Origin: Actinomycetales bacterium
Lineage (GTDB): Bacteria > Actinomycetota > Actinomycetes > Actinomycetales > JAHECE01
Reading direction: 5' to 3'
Assembly: GCA_024641895.1 (NCBI GenBank)
Contig: JAHECE010000071.1
Location: 1-11,271 of the forward strand
Length of the DNA: 11,271 bases
Part shown: positions 3,918 to 11,271 of the stretch, piece after piece
Numbering within the stretch: position 1 is the first letter of the stretch
How the letters are laid out: each line of letters begins with the position of its first letter
Program-made: the position numbers and the translations under genes
The notes under the pieces: model-generated
Seen by the model: only the letters and a program-made list of their open reading frames with translations
Databases searched by the model: none
Told to the model about the DNA's origin: nothing

Positions 3918-6900
3918 ACCACGGACAGCGTGGACGAGCCGTCGGGTCGCCTGCGCACCTCGACCCGCTCGGCTACTCGACGCTTCAGCTCCGCGACGTG
4001 GCTCACGATCCCGACCACGCGCCCGCCCGATCGCAGCTGGCCCAGCTCCCGCAGGACCGTGTCGAGAGTCTCGGGGTCGAGGCTGCCGAAGCCCTCGTCG
4101 ATGAAGAGCGTGCCGAGATCGACGCCGCCGGCCTCCGCGCGGACCACGTCGGCGAGCCCGAGCGCGAGGCAGAGCGAGACGTAGAAGGTCTCGCCGCCCG
4201 AGAGGGTGCGAGGCGCGCGCTGGTCGCCGACGAGGTGGTCCTCGACGACCAGGCCGAGCCCGGCCTTCCGTGCCGCGACACCGCCTTCTCTCCCGTCGGT
4301 CCGGGCGAGGGCGTACCGGTCGTCGGACATCGCCGCCAAGCGGAGGTTCGCGGCGTCGATGACCTCCTCGAAGCGCCGTAGGAGGACGAACGTGGCCAGG
4401 GTGTGGTGGCGGTCGTTGGCCTCGCCCGCGGTTGCGAGCTCGGCCATCCGCCGGACCGGCGCCGCTGCCGCTTGAGCCGCGGTGTCGGCGGCGAGCGACC
4501 GGGACAGTGCTTCAGCCTCCTGCTCGACCGCGCTGAGCACGGCGAGGGCGCGTTCGGCGGCTCGGGCCGTCTCGAGGTGAGTCGCCGTGGCGCGGCCGAG
4601 CGCGGCGCCGGTGCCTTCGACGTCGGCCACCTCCGTGCCGATCAACGCGGCGATCTCCGGGGCCGCCAGGCCACCGCTGACGCGCGCCTTCTCTCCTGCG
4701 TGCTGCTGCACCAGTGCCTCGAGGCGACGGTACGCAGCGTCGTCGAGCGCCGCCGCCCTGGCCTCGTCCGCACCGGCGAAACCCTCCGAGTCGAGGACGC
4801 GGGCGAGTGCCGCCGCCTGCTCGCACTGGCGGGCGTCGGCGGCGACGCGAGCCTCGGCGGCGGCTTGGAGCCGCTCGGCCGATGCTGCCCTGGTGGCCAG
4901 CGCCGTGACCCGATCGGCGACGCTCGGCCAGCTGCCCCGGGCCTCGTCCACGGTGCGACCGTCCCGTGCGAGCTCGTGCTCCAGAGCGGACAGTCGCTCG
5001 CGGGAGGTGGCGACCTCTGTGGCGAGTCGCGCGGCCGCGCCGCGGAGGTCGTCGGTCTCTGCGTCGAAGCCGGCGAGCGCCCCCTCCTGGGCTGCGAGCT
5101 CGAGGCCTGCGGCGCGCTCGCGCTCGAGGTCGCCCGTGTGTCGGCGGACGTCCTCCGTTGCTGCCGGCACGTCTCGGCCCTCGCTGGAGGCCTGAGCAGC
5201 GCGGTGCTGGCTGCTCACCTCCGCCGCGAGGTCCGTAGCCTCGCCAAGGAGCCGCTCGGCCTCGGCGCAGGCATCCTCGGCGGCGATGAGGTCCGACTCA
5301 GTGACGGCTGCTTCGGATCGGGTGGCGGGCGCGGGGTGCTCGAGGCCGCCGCACACGGGGCACGGCTCCTCCGGCCGCAGGCTCTCGGCCAGCTCGCCGG
5401 AGATGTCCTCGATCCGCCGGAGGCGAAGGGCGGAGACCTGCGCGACGGCTTCCTGGGCGGCCTGCCGACGCTCGGCCCGGACGCGACGGGCGCGCTCGTC
5501 CGAGGCCGCCAGCACGGATGCGTTCTCGGCGGCCGCGAGGATCTGCCGGGCACGGGCCAGGCGCACCTCCGTCGTGGCCGCCCGGCCCGCCCGCTCGCGG
5601 AGGCTCACGAGGCCTTCCTCGAGCTCGCACCGCCGGCCCGGCCGCGCCTCGAGCCGGCGGACTGCGGCGTCCTGCTCGGCGACCTGCTCCGCCAGCGCTG
5701 CTCGGGCCGTGTCGCCGACCACCCGGCGTCGGGGTAGGGCGCGCTCGAGGATCAGGGCCGGATCGAGCGCGCCTCGGTCGTGCTGTGCCTGCGCCACGAG
5801 TGCCGGGAGGTCGGCGTCCGGTTCGGCGAGGTCGCGGTCGGCACTTGCACCGATGGCCGCCCTGAGCTCGGCGAGGTTGGCGCCCGCGCCGTGCGCGACG
5901 GCCTCTGCCTGTGCGGCGGCGAGGATGGTCGGGACCACACGGCCGGCCCGGCGGGCCGCTCCCAGGCTGGCCTCGACGGTCGACATCTCCTTGTCGCGGC
6001 TCGAGAGCTCGGCCCACTCGGCGAGGAACCGCTGCCGCGTGCTCAGGTGCTCGGCGAGCCGACGAGCCTCGTCGAACGCGCTCCGGGCCCGAAGCTCCTC
6101 ATCGCGGGCGGCGGCCTCGGCCTGGCGGAGCCCGTCCGCGGCCTCGTGGAAGGACGCTGCGACGTCTGCGGCGAGGGCGTTCAGCGTGGCTTCCTCGGGT
6201 GTGTCGGCCAGCGCGGTCATCTGGGCCAGCCGTCCTGCCAGCAGGTCCGCCGCCAGATCGGGTTCGGCGATCGGGGCGAGCGTGCCTTGGTTCGCAGCGG
6301 TCCCAGGAGCTGTCGCGACGCGGACGAATCCTTGGATCGACTGCCCGGCCTGCGTTCGTGCGTCCTCTGCCCTACGCTTCGCGACCCGGGCGGCGTCGGC
6401 CAGCTGATCCTGCATCCGTTGGTAGATCTCCGTGCCGAAGAGCCGTTGCAGCACCGCCCGCCGCGCCTCCGGCGTCGCTTCGAGGAAGGTCGCGAACTCG
6501 CCCTGGGGCAGGACGACCGTCTGCACGAACTGCTCGCGCGAGAGCCCGACGATCCGCAGGATCTCGGCGTCAGCCTCGCCGACCCGGGTGGACAGAGGCT
6601 GACCGACCTCGTCGTCCGGGTCGACGAGCCGCCAGAGGCGGACCTGGGCCTGCTCCTTGGTCAGGCCGGTGCCACGCTGCTTGGGACGCTGGTGCTCGGG
6701 CGAGCGTCGGACGCGGTGCACGCCGGCGGTGGTCTCGAAGATCAGGTCGACCACCGGGGCTGTCCCCGGCGGGGCGTGGCGGGACGTGAGTCGGTCGCGG
6801 CTCGCGCCCGTCGAGGCCGGCTCCCCGTAGAGGGCGAACACGACCGCGTCGATGATGGTCGACTTGCCCGCGCCGGTGGGTCCTTCGAGGAGGAACAGGC

Positions 6901-6985
6901 CACCCGCTGAGAGCGTGGCGAAGTCGATGGTGTGCGAGCCCGGGAACGGGCCGATGGCGCTCAGGGTGAGCGAGTGCAGGCGCAT
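3911..6985 (-). CDS. sbcC: Nuclease SbcCD subunit C (Rad50-like SMC ATPase)
   Basis: A 1024-aa protein, normal length for SbcC. It is the ATPase subunit of the SbcCD complex, which uses ATP to open and process DNA ends and hairpins in the cytoplasm together with SbcD. The N-terminus MRLHSLTLSAIGPFPG precedes the Walker A GPTGAGKST (residues 35-43). The Q-loop region reads LSREQFVQTVVLPQGEFATF. Long Ala/Arg/Glu-rich coiled coils flank a zinc hook with Cys542-Pro-Val-Cys545, in the typical E-x-C-P-V-C-G-x-x-x-H-P setting. The second ATPase half carries the ABC signature LSGGE (928-932) and Walker B/D-loop TLFIDEGFGSLD (Asp963, Glu964). All catalytic elements are intact. ATG at 6985 overlaps the sbcD stop by one base (TGATG), giving coupled, roughly equal synthesis. 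The gene ends in the shared hairpin with the opposing operon. Confidence 0.97.
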   Translation of the reverse strand: MRLHSLTLSAIGPFPGSHTIDFATLSAGGLFLLEGPTGAGKSTIIDAVVFALYGEPASTGASRDRLTSRHAPPGTAPVVDLIFETTAGVHRVRRSPEHQRPKQRGTGLTKEQAQVRLWRLVDPDDEVGQPLSTRVGEADAEILRIVGLSREQFVQTVVLPQGEFATFLEATPEARRAVLQRLFGTEIYQRMQDQLADAARVAKRRAEDARTQAGQSIQGFVRVATAPGTAANQGTLAPIAEPDLAADLLAGRLAQMTALADTPEEATLNALAADVAASFHEAADGLRQAEAAARDEELRARSAFDEARRLAEHLSTRQRFLAEWAELSSRDKEMSTVEASLGAARRAGRVVPTILAAAQAEAVAHGAGANLAELRAAIGASADRDLAEPDADLPALVAQAQHDRGALDPALILERALPRRRVVGDTARAALAEQVAEQDAAVRRLEARPGRRCELEEGLVSLRERAGRAATTEVRLARARQILAAAENASVLAASDERARRVRAERRQAAQEAVAQVSALRLRRIEDISGELAESLRPEEPCPVCGGLEHPAPATRSEAAVTESDLIAAEDACAEAERLLGEATDLAAEVSSQHRAAQASSEGRDVPAATEDVRRHTGDLERERAAGLELAAQEGALAGFDAETDDLRGAAARLATEVATSRERLSALEHELARDGRTVDEARGSWPSVADRVTALATRAASAERLQAAAEARVAADARQCEQAAALARVLDSEGFAGADEARAAALDDAAYRRLEALVQQHAGEKARVSGGLAAPEIAALIGTEVADVEGTGAALGRATATHLETARAAERALAVLSAVEQEAEALSRSLAADTAAQAAAAPVRRMAELATAGEANDRHHTLATFVLLRRFEEVIDAANLRLAAMSDDRYALARTDGREGGVAARKAGLGLVVEDHLVGDQRAPRTLSGGETFYVSLCLALGLADVVRAEAGGVDLGTLFIDEGFGSLDPETLDTVLRELGQLRSGGRVVGIVSHVAELKRRVAERVEVRRRPDGSSTLSVVA

Positions 6986-8217
6986 CAGGCGCTCCGGTCC
7001 ACGGCGAGGGCGCCCTCGTACGCCAGGCGCAGGACGGCGGCCTCGTCGAGGGTTGCGCGACGCCCGCCCACCTCGAGAACGAACTGCTCGGCGATCTCGA
7101 GCGGGTCGATGCCGGCGTCGATCCGAGGCGTGGAACCGACCCGCGTGCCGGCGGCCGGCCGGTGCTGGACGACGAGCGCATGCGGGAAGCGCTGGGCGAC
7201 CGCGGCGCGGAGGTCGGGCGGTCGGCTGTCGTCCGTGACGCTGACCCGGACCCAGTCCTCGGCCTGAGCGTCGAAAGCCCGCCCGCGCAGCTCCTCGAGG
7301 GTGCCCGCGACGTCGCTCAGGCGGCGGGGGACCGGCGTAGGCACGAGCTCGACGGCGCCGACCCCGGTACCGGTGACCTCGATCAGCGCGCTCGACTTCC
7401 GCTGCGTCTGCTCGGAGAAGGAGTACGCCAGGGGCGAGCCGGCGTACCGCAGCACGGTCCGGGGTTCGTGCGCTCCCCGCGGGGCGATCCCCTCGGCCGC
7501 CGGGCCCACGCGCTGCGGGCCGTGGAGGTGTCCGAGGGCGACGTAGTCGACGGTCGAGTCCGTCAGTGCAGTGGTGAACACTCCCCTCGGGACCGAGTCG
7601 ACGCCGCCGACGCGGATGTCGCGCTCCGACTCCGACGCCTCGCCACCGACGACGAAGGCATGGGCCATCACGACGGCCGGCACCCGTCGATCGTCGGTGA
7701 GGCGCCGGCGCCCGAGGTCGACGTGCACGCGGCGCATGGCCGCCGCCATGACCGCCTCGTGCGATCGGGCCGGCGGCTCCTCGTCCTCGTCCGCAAGTTC
7801 GTGACGAGCCATGTCCGGGTCCAGATAGGGCAGCGGGTAGACCCGGGCGCCGGTGGCTCCGTCCGGGCCCGGCAGCTCCAACGGTCGGCCGGTCTCGGCC
7901 ACGGAGCTGCGGATGCGGACGCGCTCGGTGAAGAGGTGCGAGCCGAAGCCGAGCCGGATCGCGGAGTCGTGGTTGCCCGGTGTGAGCACCACGTGCGTGT
8001 GCTCTGCCAGGCGGCGCAGGCTGGCTCCGAGGAGCTCGACGGCCGGTACCGGTGGCACAGCGCGGTCGTAGATGTCGCCCGCGACCAGCACGGCGTCGAC
8101 GCGCTCGTCGCGCACGAGGTCTACGAGGTGGTCGAGGTAGGCCGCCTGGTGGTTCAGGAGGTCGATGCCGTGGAGGGTGCGGCCGAGGTGCCAGTCCGAG
8201 GTGTGCAGGATCCGCAT
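6985..8217 (-). CDS. sbcD: Nuclease SbcCD subunit D (Mre11-like exonuclease)
   Basis: A 410-aa metallophosphoesterase, the nuclease subunit of SbcCD. It cuts hairpins and degrades double-strand ends using two metal ions. ATG at 8217 is chosen because the family begins MRILHTSDWHLGR; the frame upstream to 8271 would only add hisN-overlapping residues. Visible motifs: Asp8 and His10 (SDWHLGR), GDIYD with Asp48, GNHD with Asn82-His83-Asp84, MAHAF, and the GHLH pair His230 and His232. The C-terminal capping region follows (LVPTPVPRRLSDVAGTLEEL). The start lies 10 nt after the hisN stop with no Shine-Dalgarno, but TAGCGT (8230-8225) 7 nt before the ATG could drive a leaderless transcript. Thus sbcDC may be both part of the upstream operon and separately expressed. 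Confidence 0.97.
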   Translation of the reverse strand: MRILHTSDWHLGRTLHGIDLLNHQAAYLDHLVDLVRDERVDAVLVAGDIYDRAVPPVPAVELLGASLRRLAEHTHVVLTPGNHDSAIRLGFGSHLFTERVRIRSSVAETGRPLELPGPDGATGARVYPLPYLDPDMARHELADEDEEPPARSHEAVMAAAMRRVHVDLGRRRLTDDRRVPAVVMAHAFVVGGEASESERDIRVGGVDSVPRGVFTTALTDSTVDYVALGHLHGPQRVGPAAEGIAPRGAHEPRTVLRYAGSPLAYSFSEQTQRKSSALIEVTGTGVGAVELVPTPVPRRLSDVAGTLEELRGRAFDAQAEDWVRVSVTDDSRPPDLRAAVAQRFPHALVVQHRPAAGTRVGSTPRIDAGIDPLEIAEQFVLEVGGRRATLDEAAVLRLAYEGALAVDRSA

Positions 8218-8224
8218 GCTCGGA

Positions 8225-8230
8225 ACGCTA
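8225..8230 (-). promoter_or_regulatory. Possible internal leaderless promoter (-10 TAGCGT) for sbcDC
   Basis: TAGCGT at 8230-8225 fits TANNNT and is followed by 7 nt and then the sbcD ATG at 8217, the spacing expected when transcription starts on the A of the start codon. Its first three bases are also the hisN stop codon. There is no Shine-Dalgarno and no clear -35. Moderate to low certainty. Confidence 0.35.
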
Positions 8231-9064
8231 GGAGGCCCCACTGACATTGCCGGGTTCGACACGGCTCCCACGCCCGATGGCGTCCAGGACCGCGGCGTGC
8301 AACAGCGTGTTGGTCGCCACGGCGTTGCCGCCGAACGGGCCGGCCTCGCCGTCGAGGGAGGTGAACGTGCCGCCCGCCTCGGTCACGATCGGCACGAGGG
8401 CGGCCATGTCGTGCAGTGCCAGCTCCGGCTCGCACGCGATGTCGACGGCGCCTTCGGCGAGGAGCATGTACGACCAGAAGTCGCCGTAGGCGCGGGTTCG
8501 CCAGACCTGACGGGTCAGGTCGAGGAAGCGCTCCAGGTCGCCGCGGTCCTGCCAGCCACCGAGGCTCGAGTAGGACAGCGACGCGTCGGCGAGCGAGGCC
8601 ACCTTGGAGACCCTGAGCCGGGTCGCCGAGTTGAGGGACCGGCCCGTCCACGCGCCGGTGCCCTGTGCGGCCCACCAGCGCCTCCCGAGCGCCGGGGCGC
8701 TGACGACGCCGAGTACGGGCGTGCCTGCGTCGACGAGCGCGATCAGGGTCGCCCAGACCGGGACGCCGCGGACGAAGTTCTTCGTGCCGTCGATCGGGTC
8801 GACCACCCACTGGCGAGCCCCTGAGCCGGTCGTGCCGTACTCCTCGCCCACGACGGCGTCGCGGGACCGGCTCCGGGCCAGCACGGACCGGACGACGTTC
8901 TCGGCGGCCCGGTCCGCGTCGGTCACCGGGGTGGTGTCCGGCTTCGTCTCGACCTTCAGGTCGAGCGCGGAGTACCGCGACATGGTCAGGGAGTCGACCT
9001 GGTCCGCCAGGACGAGGGCGAGGCGGAGGTCGTCGTCGTAGCGCAGTGGGCCGTCGTGTCGCAC
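8228..9064 (-). CDS. hisN: Histidinol-phosphatase, inositol monophosphatase family
   Basis: A 278-aa protein that should dephosphorylate L-histidinol phosphate in histidine biosynthesis, the non-orthologous HisN type used by actinobacteria. Motifs of the Mg-dependent IMPase family are complete: VTDADRAAE (47-55), VGEEYG with Glu74-Glu75, and WVVDPIDGTKNF with Asp89 and Asp92. The second metal motif is LALHDMAALVPIVTEAGGTF, with Asp219. The phrase LDLKVETKPDTTPVTDADRA and overall length fit actinobacterial HisN better than SuhB/IMPase, though activity on other phosphates cannot be excluded. GTG at 9064 is chosen because the N-terminal helix DDDLRLALVLADQVDS is conserved; the frame upstream to 9166 overlaps rsgA. 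It lies 19 nt after rsgA, has no Shine-Dalgarno, and is preceded by TAGGTT. Confidence 0.92.
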   Translation of the reverse strand: MRHDGPLRYDDDLRLALVLADQVDSLTMSRYSALDLKVETKPDTTPVTDADRAAENVVRSVLARSRSRDAVVGEEYGTTGSGARQWVVDPIDGTKNFVRGVPVWATLIALVDAGTPVLGVVSAPALGRRWWAAQGTGAWTGRSLNSATRLRVSKVASLADASLSYSSLGGWQDRGDLERFLDLTRQVWRTRAYGDFWSYMLLAEGAVDIACEPELALHDMAALVPIVTEAGGTFTSLDGEAGPFGGNAVATNTLLHAAVLDAIGRGSRVEPGNVSGAS

Positions 9065-9071
9065 GGAGCGC

Positions 9072-9077
9072 AACCTA
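9072..9077 (-). promoter_or_regulatory. Possible leaderless promoter (-10 TAGGTT) for hisN
   Basis: TAGGTT at 9077-9072 in the 19-nt gap after rsgA is followed by 7 nt and then the GTG at 9064. The start has no Shine-Dalgarno, so transcription starting on the GTG is plausible. The -35 region lies within the 3' end of rsgA and shows no good match. Confidence 0.4.
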
Positions 9078-9083
9078 GCGCGG

Positions 9084-10112
9084 TCACCGGGAATCGGCGT
9101 CGTCGCCCCCGGCGCGGCTCGCGAGAAGGCGTCGGAAGGAGGCGAGCCGGGCTTCGGCGGGCGCACCGGCGGCCCCCGAGGTCACCCAGTCGTCGAGCGC
9201 GCAGTCGGGTGCGTCCTCGGCGTGGGTGCAGCCGCGCGGGCAGGCTTCGGCGGCCGTCGCGAGGTCCTCGAACGCCGCGAGCAGGTTCGAGGGCTGGACG
9301 TGGGCGAGCCCGAACGAGCGGACGCCCGGGGTGTCGATGACCCAGCCCCCGCCCGGGAGCGGTAGCGCGACCGCCGACGTCGAGGTGTGCCGCCCGCGTC
9401 CGGTGACGGCGTTCACGACCGAGGTCGTGCGCATGGCGGCCGGGACGAGGGCGTTCACGAGCGTGGACTTGCCGACGCCGCTGTGCCCGACCAGGACGGA
9501 GGTGCGCCCGGCCAGCCGCGCCCGCACCGCGTCCAGGCCTTCGATCCTCTCGCCACGGACGGCGGTGACCAGGGCCGGTACCTCCAGCGCCCCGTACTGG
9601 GCGAGGAAGGGGCCCGACGGCGCGAGGTCCGCCTTGGTGAGCAGCAGGACGGGCTCCATGTGCGCGTCGTAGGCGGCGACCAGGCAGCGGTCGATCATCC
9701 GGGGCCGCGGCTCCGGCTCGGCGAGCGCCGTGACGATCACCAGCTGGTCGGCGTTTGCCACGATGAAGCGTTCGATCACGTCGACGTCGTCGGCAGAGCG
9801 GCGCAGCGCTGTCGTCCGTTGCGTGACACGCACGATGCGGGCCAGTGACCCGGCACTGCCCGTCACGTCTCCGACCAGGTCGACCCGGTCGCCGACGACG
9901 ACGCCGGCCCGGCCGATCTCTCGCGCGCGCATGGCCGTGAGGGTGACTCCAGAGTCGGCGAGGACCGTGTACCTGCCGCGGTCCACCGCGACGACCATGC
10001 CGGGCACGGCGTCCGCGTGCGCCGGTCGCTGCTTGGTGCGTGGCCGGGTGCCGCGCGGGTTGGGCCGGAACCGGATCTCCGACTCGTCGAGCTCCCCTCG
10101 GCGATGACTCAC
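9084..10112 (-). CDS. rsgA: Small ribosomal subunit biogenesis GTPase RsgA
   Basis: A 342-aa circularly permuted GTPase that checks late maturation of the 30S ribosomal subunit. Residues about 25-100 form the OB-fold domain (GMVVAVDRGRYTVLADSG, VVVGDRVDL). The GTPase motifs come in permuted order: G4 TKAD at 159-162, G1 GHSGVGKS at 209-216, then G3 DTPG at 260-263. The typical zinc-binding end has Cys291, Cys295, His297 and Cys304 (ACPRGCTHAEDAPDC). GTG at 10112 overlaps the aroA stop as GTGA (4 nt), which indicates coupling and excludes the longer frame to 10142. The N-terminus is basic (RFRPNPRGTRPRTKQRP), common in actinobacterial RsgA and likely to contact rRNA. The aroA-rsgA pairing is a conserved actinobacterial arrangement. 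Confidence 0.96.
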   Translation of the reverse strand: MSHRRGELDESEIRFRPNPRGTRPRTKQRPAHADAVPGMVVAVDRGRYTVLADSGVTLTAMRAREIGRAGVVVGDRVDLVGDVTGSAGSLARIVRVTQRTTALRRSADDVDVIERFIVANADQLVIVTALAEPEPRPRMIDRCLVAAYDAHMEPVLLLTKADLAPSGPFLAQYGALEVPALVTAVRGERIEGLDAVRARLAGRTSVLVGHSGVGKSTLVNALVPAAMRTTSVVNAVTGRGRHTSTSAVALPLPGGGWVIDTPGVRSFGLAHVQPSNLLAAFEDLATAAEACPRGCTHAEDAPDCALDDWVTSGAAGAPAEARLASFRRLLASRAGGDDADSR

Positions 10113-11271
10113 CCGGTCCTCGTTGCCAGCATGGCGGCCCACTGGGCGGGAAAGTCGGGCAGCGTCTTGGCCGTGGTGGCGACGTTCTCGACGCCGACGC
10201 CGGGTACCCGCAGCCCGAGGATCGCGCCGAACGTCGCCATCCGGTGGTCGTGGTAGGTGTGCACTGTTCCGCCGTGCAGCGCGGCGGGCCGGATCACGAT
10301 GCCGTCGGGCGTCTCCTCTGCGTCGCCGCCCAGGCGATTGACCTCGGCGACGAGGGCCGCGAGCCGGTCCGTCTCGTGCCCTCGCAGGTGGGCGATGCCC
10401 CGCAGCCGTGTGGGGGAGTCGGCCAGGGCCGCCAGTGCGGCGACCGTCGGGGCGAGCTCGCCGCCGTCGCGCAGGTCGACGTCGACACCGTGGATCTCTC
10501 CGGTGCCGCGCACCGTGAGCCCGCCGTCGGTCAGCGAGACGGCGCCGCCCATCCGCTCGAGGAGGCCGCGCAGCAGGTCGCCGGCCTGGGTGGTGCGCTC
10601 GGGCCAGCCTGGGACGCGGACTGCGCCGCCCGAGACCAGCGCGGCCGCCAGGAAGGGACCGGCGTTGGACAGGTCCGGCTCGACGTCGATCCGGCCGCCC
10701 GCGACCGGCCCCGGCTCCACGCGCCAGGTGCCGGGGGTCGAGTCGTCGACGACGACGCCGCGGGCGCGCAGGACGACGACCGTCATGTCGATGTGCGGCA
10801 CGCTCGGCAGCGTGGCCCCGGTGTGCCGGAGGACCAGACCGCCGCGGAACCGGGGTGCGGCCAGGAGGAGCGCCGAGACGAACTGGCTCGAGGCGGAGGC
10901 GTCGACGTCGACCGGGCCGCCTCCGACGCTGCCGGTGCCGTGCACCGAGAAGGGCAGGTAACCCGGAACGCCGTGCTCCGTGACTGCGACGCCGAGATCG
11001 CGCAGCGCGCGGATCACCGGGGACATCGGGCGCTCGCGCGCGCGGGGGTCGCCGTCGAGCAGCGTGTCTCCGTCGGCGAGGGCCGCTACCGGGGGCATGA
11101 ACCGCATGACCGTTCCCGCGAGGCCGCAGTCGATGCGCGCCGGTCCGCGCAGCGGGCCGGGGATGACCAGGAGATCAGCGCCGTCCTCGACCGGGTGGCC
11201 GTGCGCGTCGGTCGCGACGATGCGGGTGCCCAGGGCCCTGAGCGCGCCGACCATGAGCGCCGAGTCGCGCG
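10109..11271 (-). CDS. aroA: 3-phosphoshikimate 1-carboxyvinyltransferase (EPSP synthase), 5' end missing
   Basis: 387 residues are present; the frame is open to the right edge (RDSALMVGALRALG), so the ATG at 11254 is internal and roughly 45-60 N-terminal residues are missing. The enzyme joins phosphoenolpyruvate to shikimate 3-phosphate in the shikimate pathway. Motifs seen: DCGLAGTVMRFMPP (the PEP-site loop, about 11098-11131), SASSQFVSALLLAAP, PDLSNAGPFLAAAL, LRGHETDRLAALVAEVNRLGG, and YHDHRMATFGAILGL followed by TTAKTLPDFPAQW at the C-terminus. In the PEP loop, the glycine of A-G-T is kept, while Pro of the E. coli M-R-P is Phe here, a form I recall as usual in actinobacteria. First gene seen of the leftward operon; its promoter lies outside the window. 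Confidence 0.96.
   Translation of the reverse strand, partial: RDSALMVGALRALGTRIVATDAHGHPVEDGADLLVIPGPLRGPARIDCGLAGTVMRFMPPVAALADGDTLLDGDPRARERPMSPVIRALRDLGVAVTEHGVPGYLPFSVHGTGSVGGGPVDVDASASSQFVSALLLAAPRFRGGLVLRHTGATLPSVPHIDMTVVVLRARGVVVDDSTPGTWRVEPGPVAGGRIDVEPDLSNAGPFLAAALVSGGAVRVPGWPERTTQAGDLLRGLLERMGGAVSLTDGGLTVRGTGEIHGVDVDLRDGGELAPTVAALAALADSPTRLRGIAHLRGHETDRLAALVAEVNRLGGDAEETPDGIVIRPAALHGGTVHTYHDHRMATFGAILGLRVPGVGVENVATTAKTLPDFPAQWAAMLATRTG

Noticed and set aside
4403..5737. 444-codon plus-strand open frame opposite sbcC, with other long antisense frames at 5286-6407, 5780-6910 and 7162-8244
   Set aside because: These are mirror frames of the intact sbcC and sbcD genes in very GC-rich DNA; translations are low-complexity Arg/Ala/Gly-rich and lack domain patterns or ribosome-binding sites.
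8218..8271. Longer sbcD start at 8271
   Set aside because: The conserved MRILHTSDWHLGR terminus begins at 8217; the extension would overlap the hisN 3' end.
9065..9166. Longer hisN start at 9166
   Set aside because: The added residues are Pro/Arg-rich and overlap the rsgA 3' end by over 80 nt, while the GTG at 9064 has a fitting -10.
10109..11271. Altered EPSP synthase PEP loop (M-R-F instead of M-R-P) as a sign of unusual inhibitor tolerance
   Set aside because: The loop matches what I recall as normal for actinobacterial enzymes and the key glycine is kept; sequence alone gives no reason to claim a special property.

Overview
The window is very GC-rich (by eye well above 70%), with dense short-spaced genes, many GTG starts and almost no intergenic DNA. 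Protein content points to a high-GC actinobacterium, most likely Micrococcales near Cellulomonas; that placement is from recognition of gene types and order, not from a search. I see no rRNA, tRNA, CRISPR array, insertion sequence or prophage gene.

Layout, left to right. (1) 1-244, minus strand: the 5' end of a membrane-protein gene running off the left edge. (2) 245-455: a divergent intergenic region with a perfect 7-bp dyad, two pairs of short direct repeats and a likely leaderless promoter at its right end. (3) 456-983, plus: a 175-aa uncharacterised protein whose two beta-rich segments resemble Sm-like barrels. (4) 1055-1288, minus: a 77-aa excisionase/BldC-type helix-turn-helix protein, convergent with the previous gene. 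(5) 1417-3902, plus: a three-gene operon of a membrane-anchored SAF-domain protein (CpaB/RcpC-like), a CpaE/TadZ-like atypical ParA/MinD-family protein whose P-loop lacks both signature lysines, and a DUF6912-type protein. No pilus ATPase, inner-membrane platform or pilin gene is present here.

(6) 3911-11271, minus: a leftward, tightly packed series aroA - rsgA - hisN - sbcD - sbcC. It covers the shikimate pathway (EPSP synthase, 5' end cut by the window edge), 30S ribosome maturation (RsgA GTPase), histidine biosynthesis (HisN, an IMPase-family histidinol phosphatase) and DNA end/hairpin processing (SbcCD, the bacterial Mre11-Rad50). Junctions are a 4-nt GTGA overlap, a 19-nt gap, a 10-nt gap and a 1-nt overlap. 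The two converging operons end 8 nt apart, on a perfect hairpin that contains both stop codons.

Most of the window is conserved actinobacterial housekeeping. The parts that deserve a second look are the orphan CpaB-like/CpaE-like pair with its short leader ORF, the shared terminator, a strong 12-bp hairpin inside the DUF6912 gene, the repeat-rich control region at 270-345, and the recurrence of start codons 6-7 nt after a TANNNT hexamer, which suggests leaderless transcripts inside the operon.
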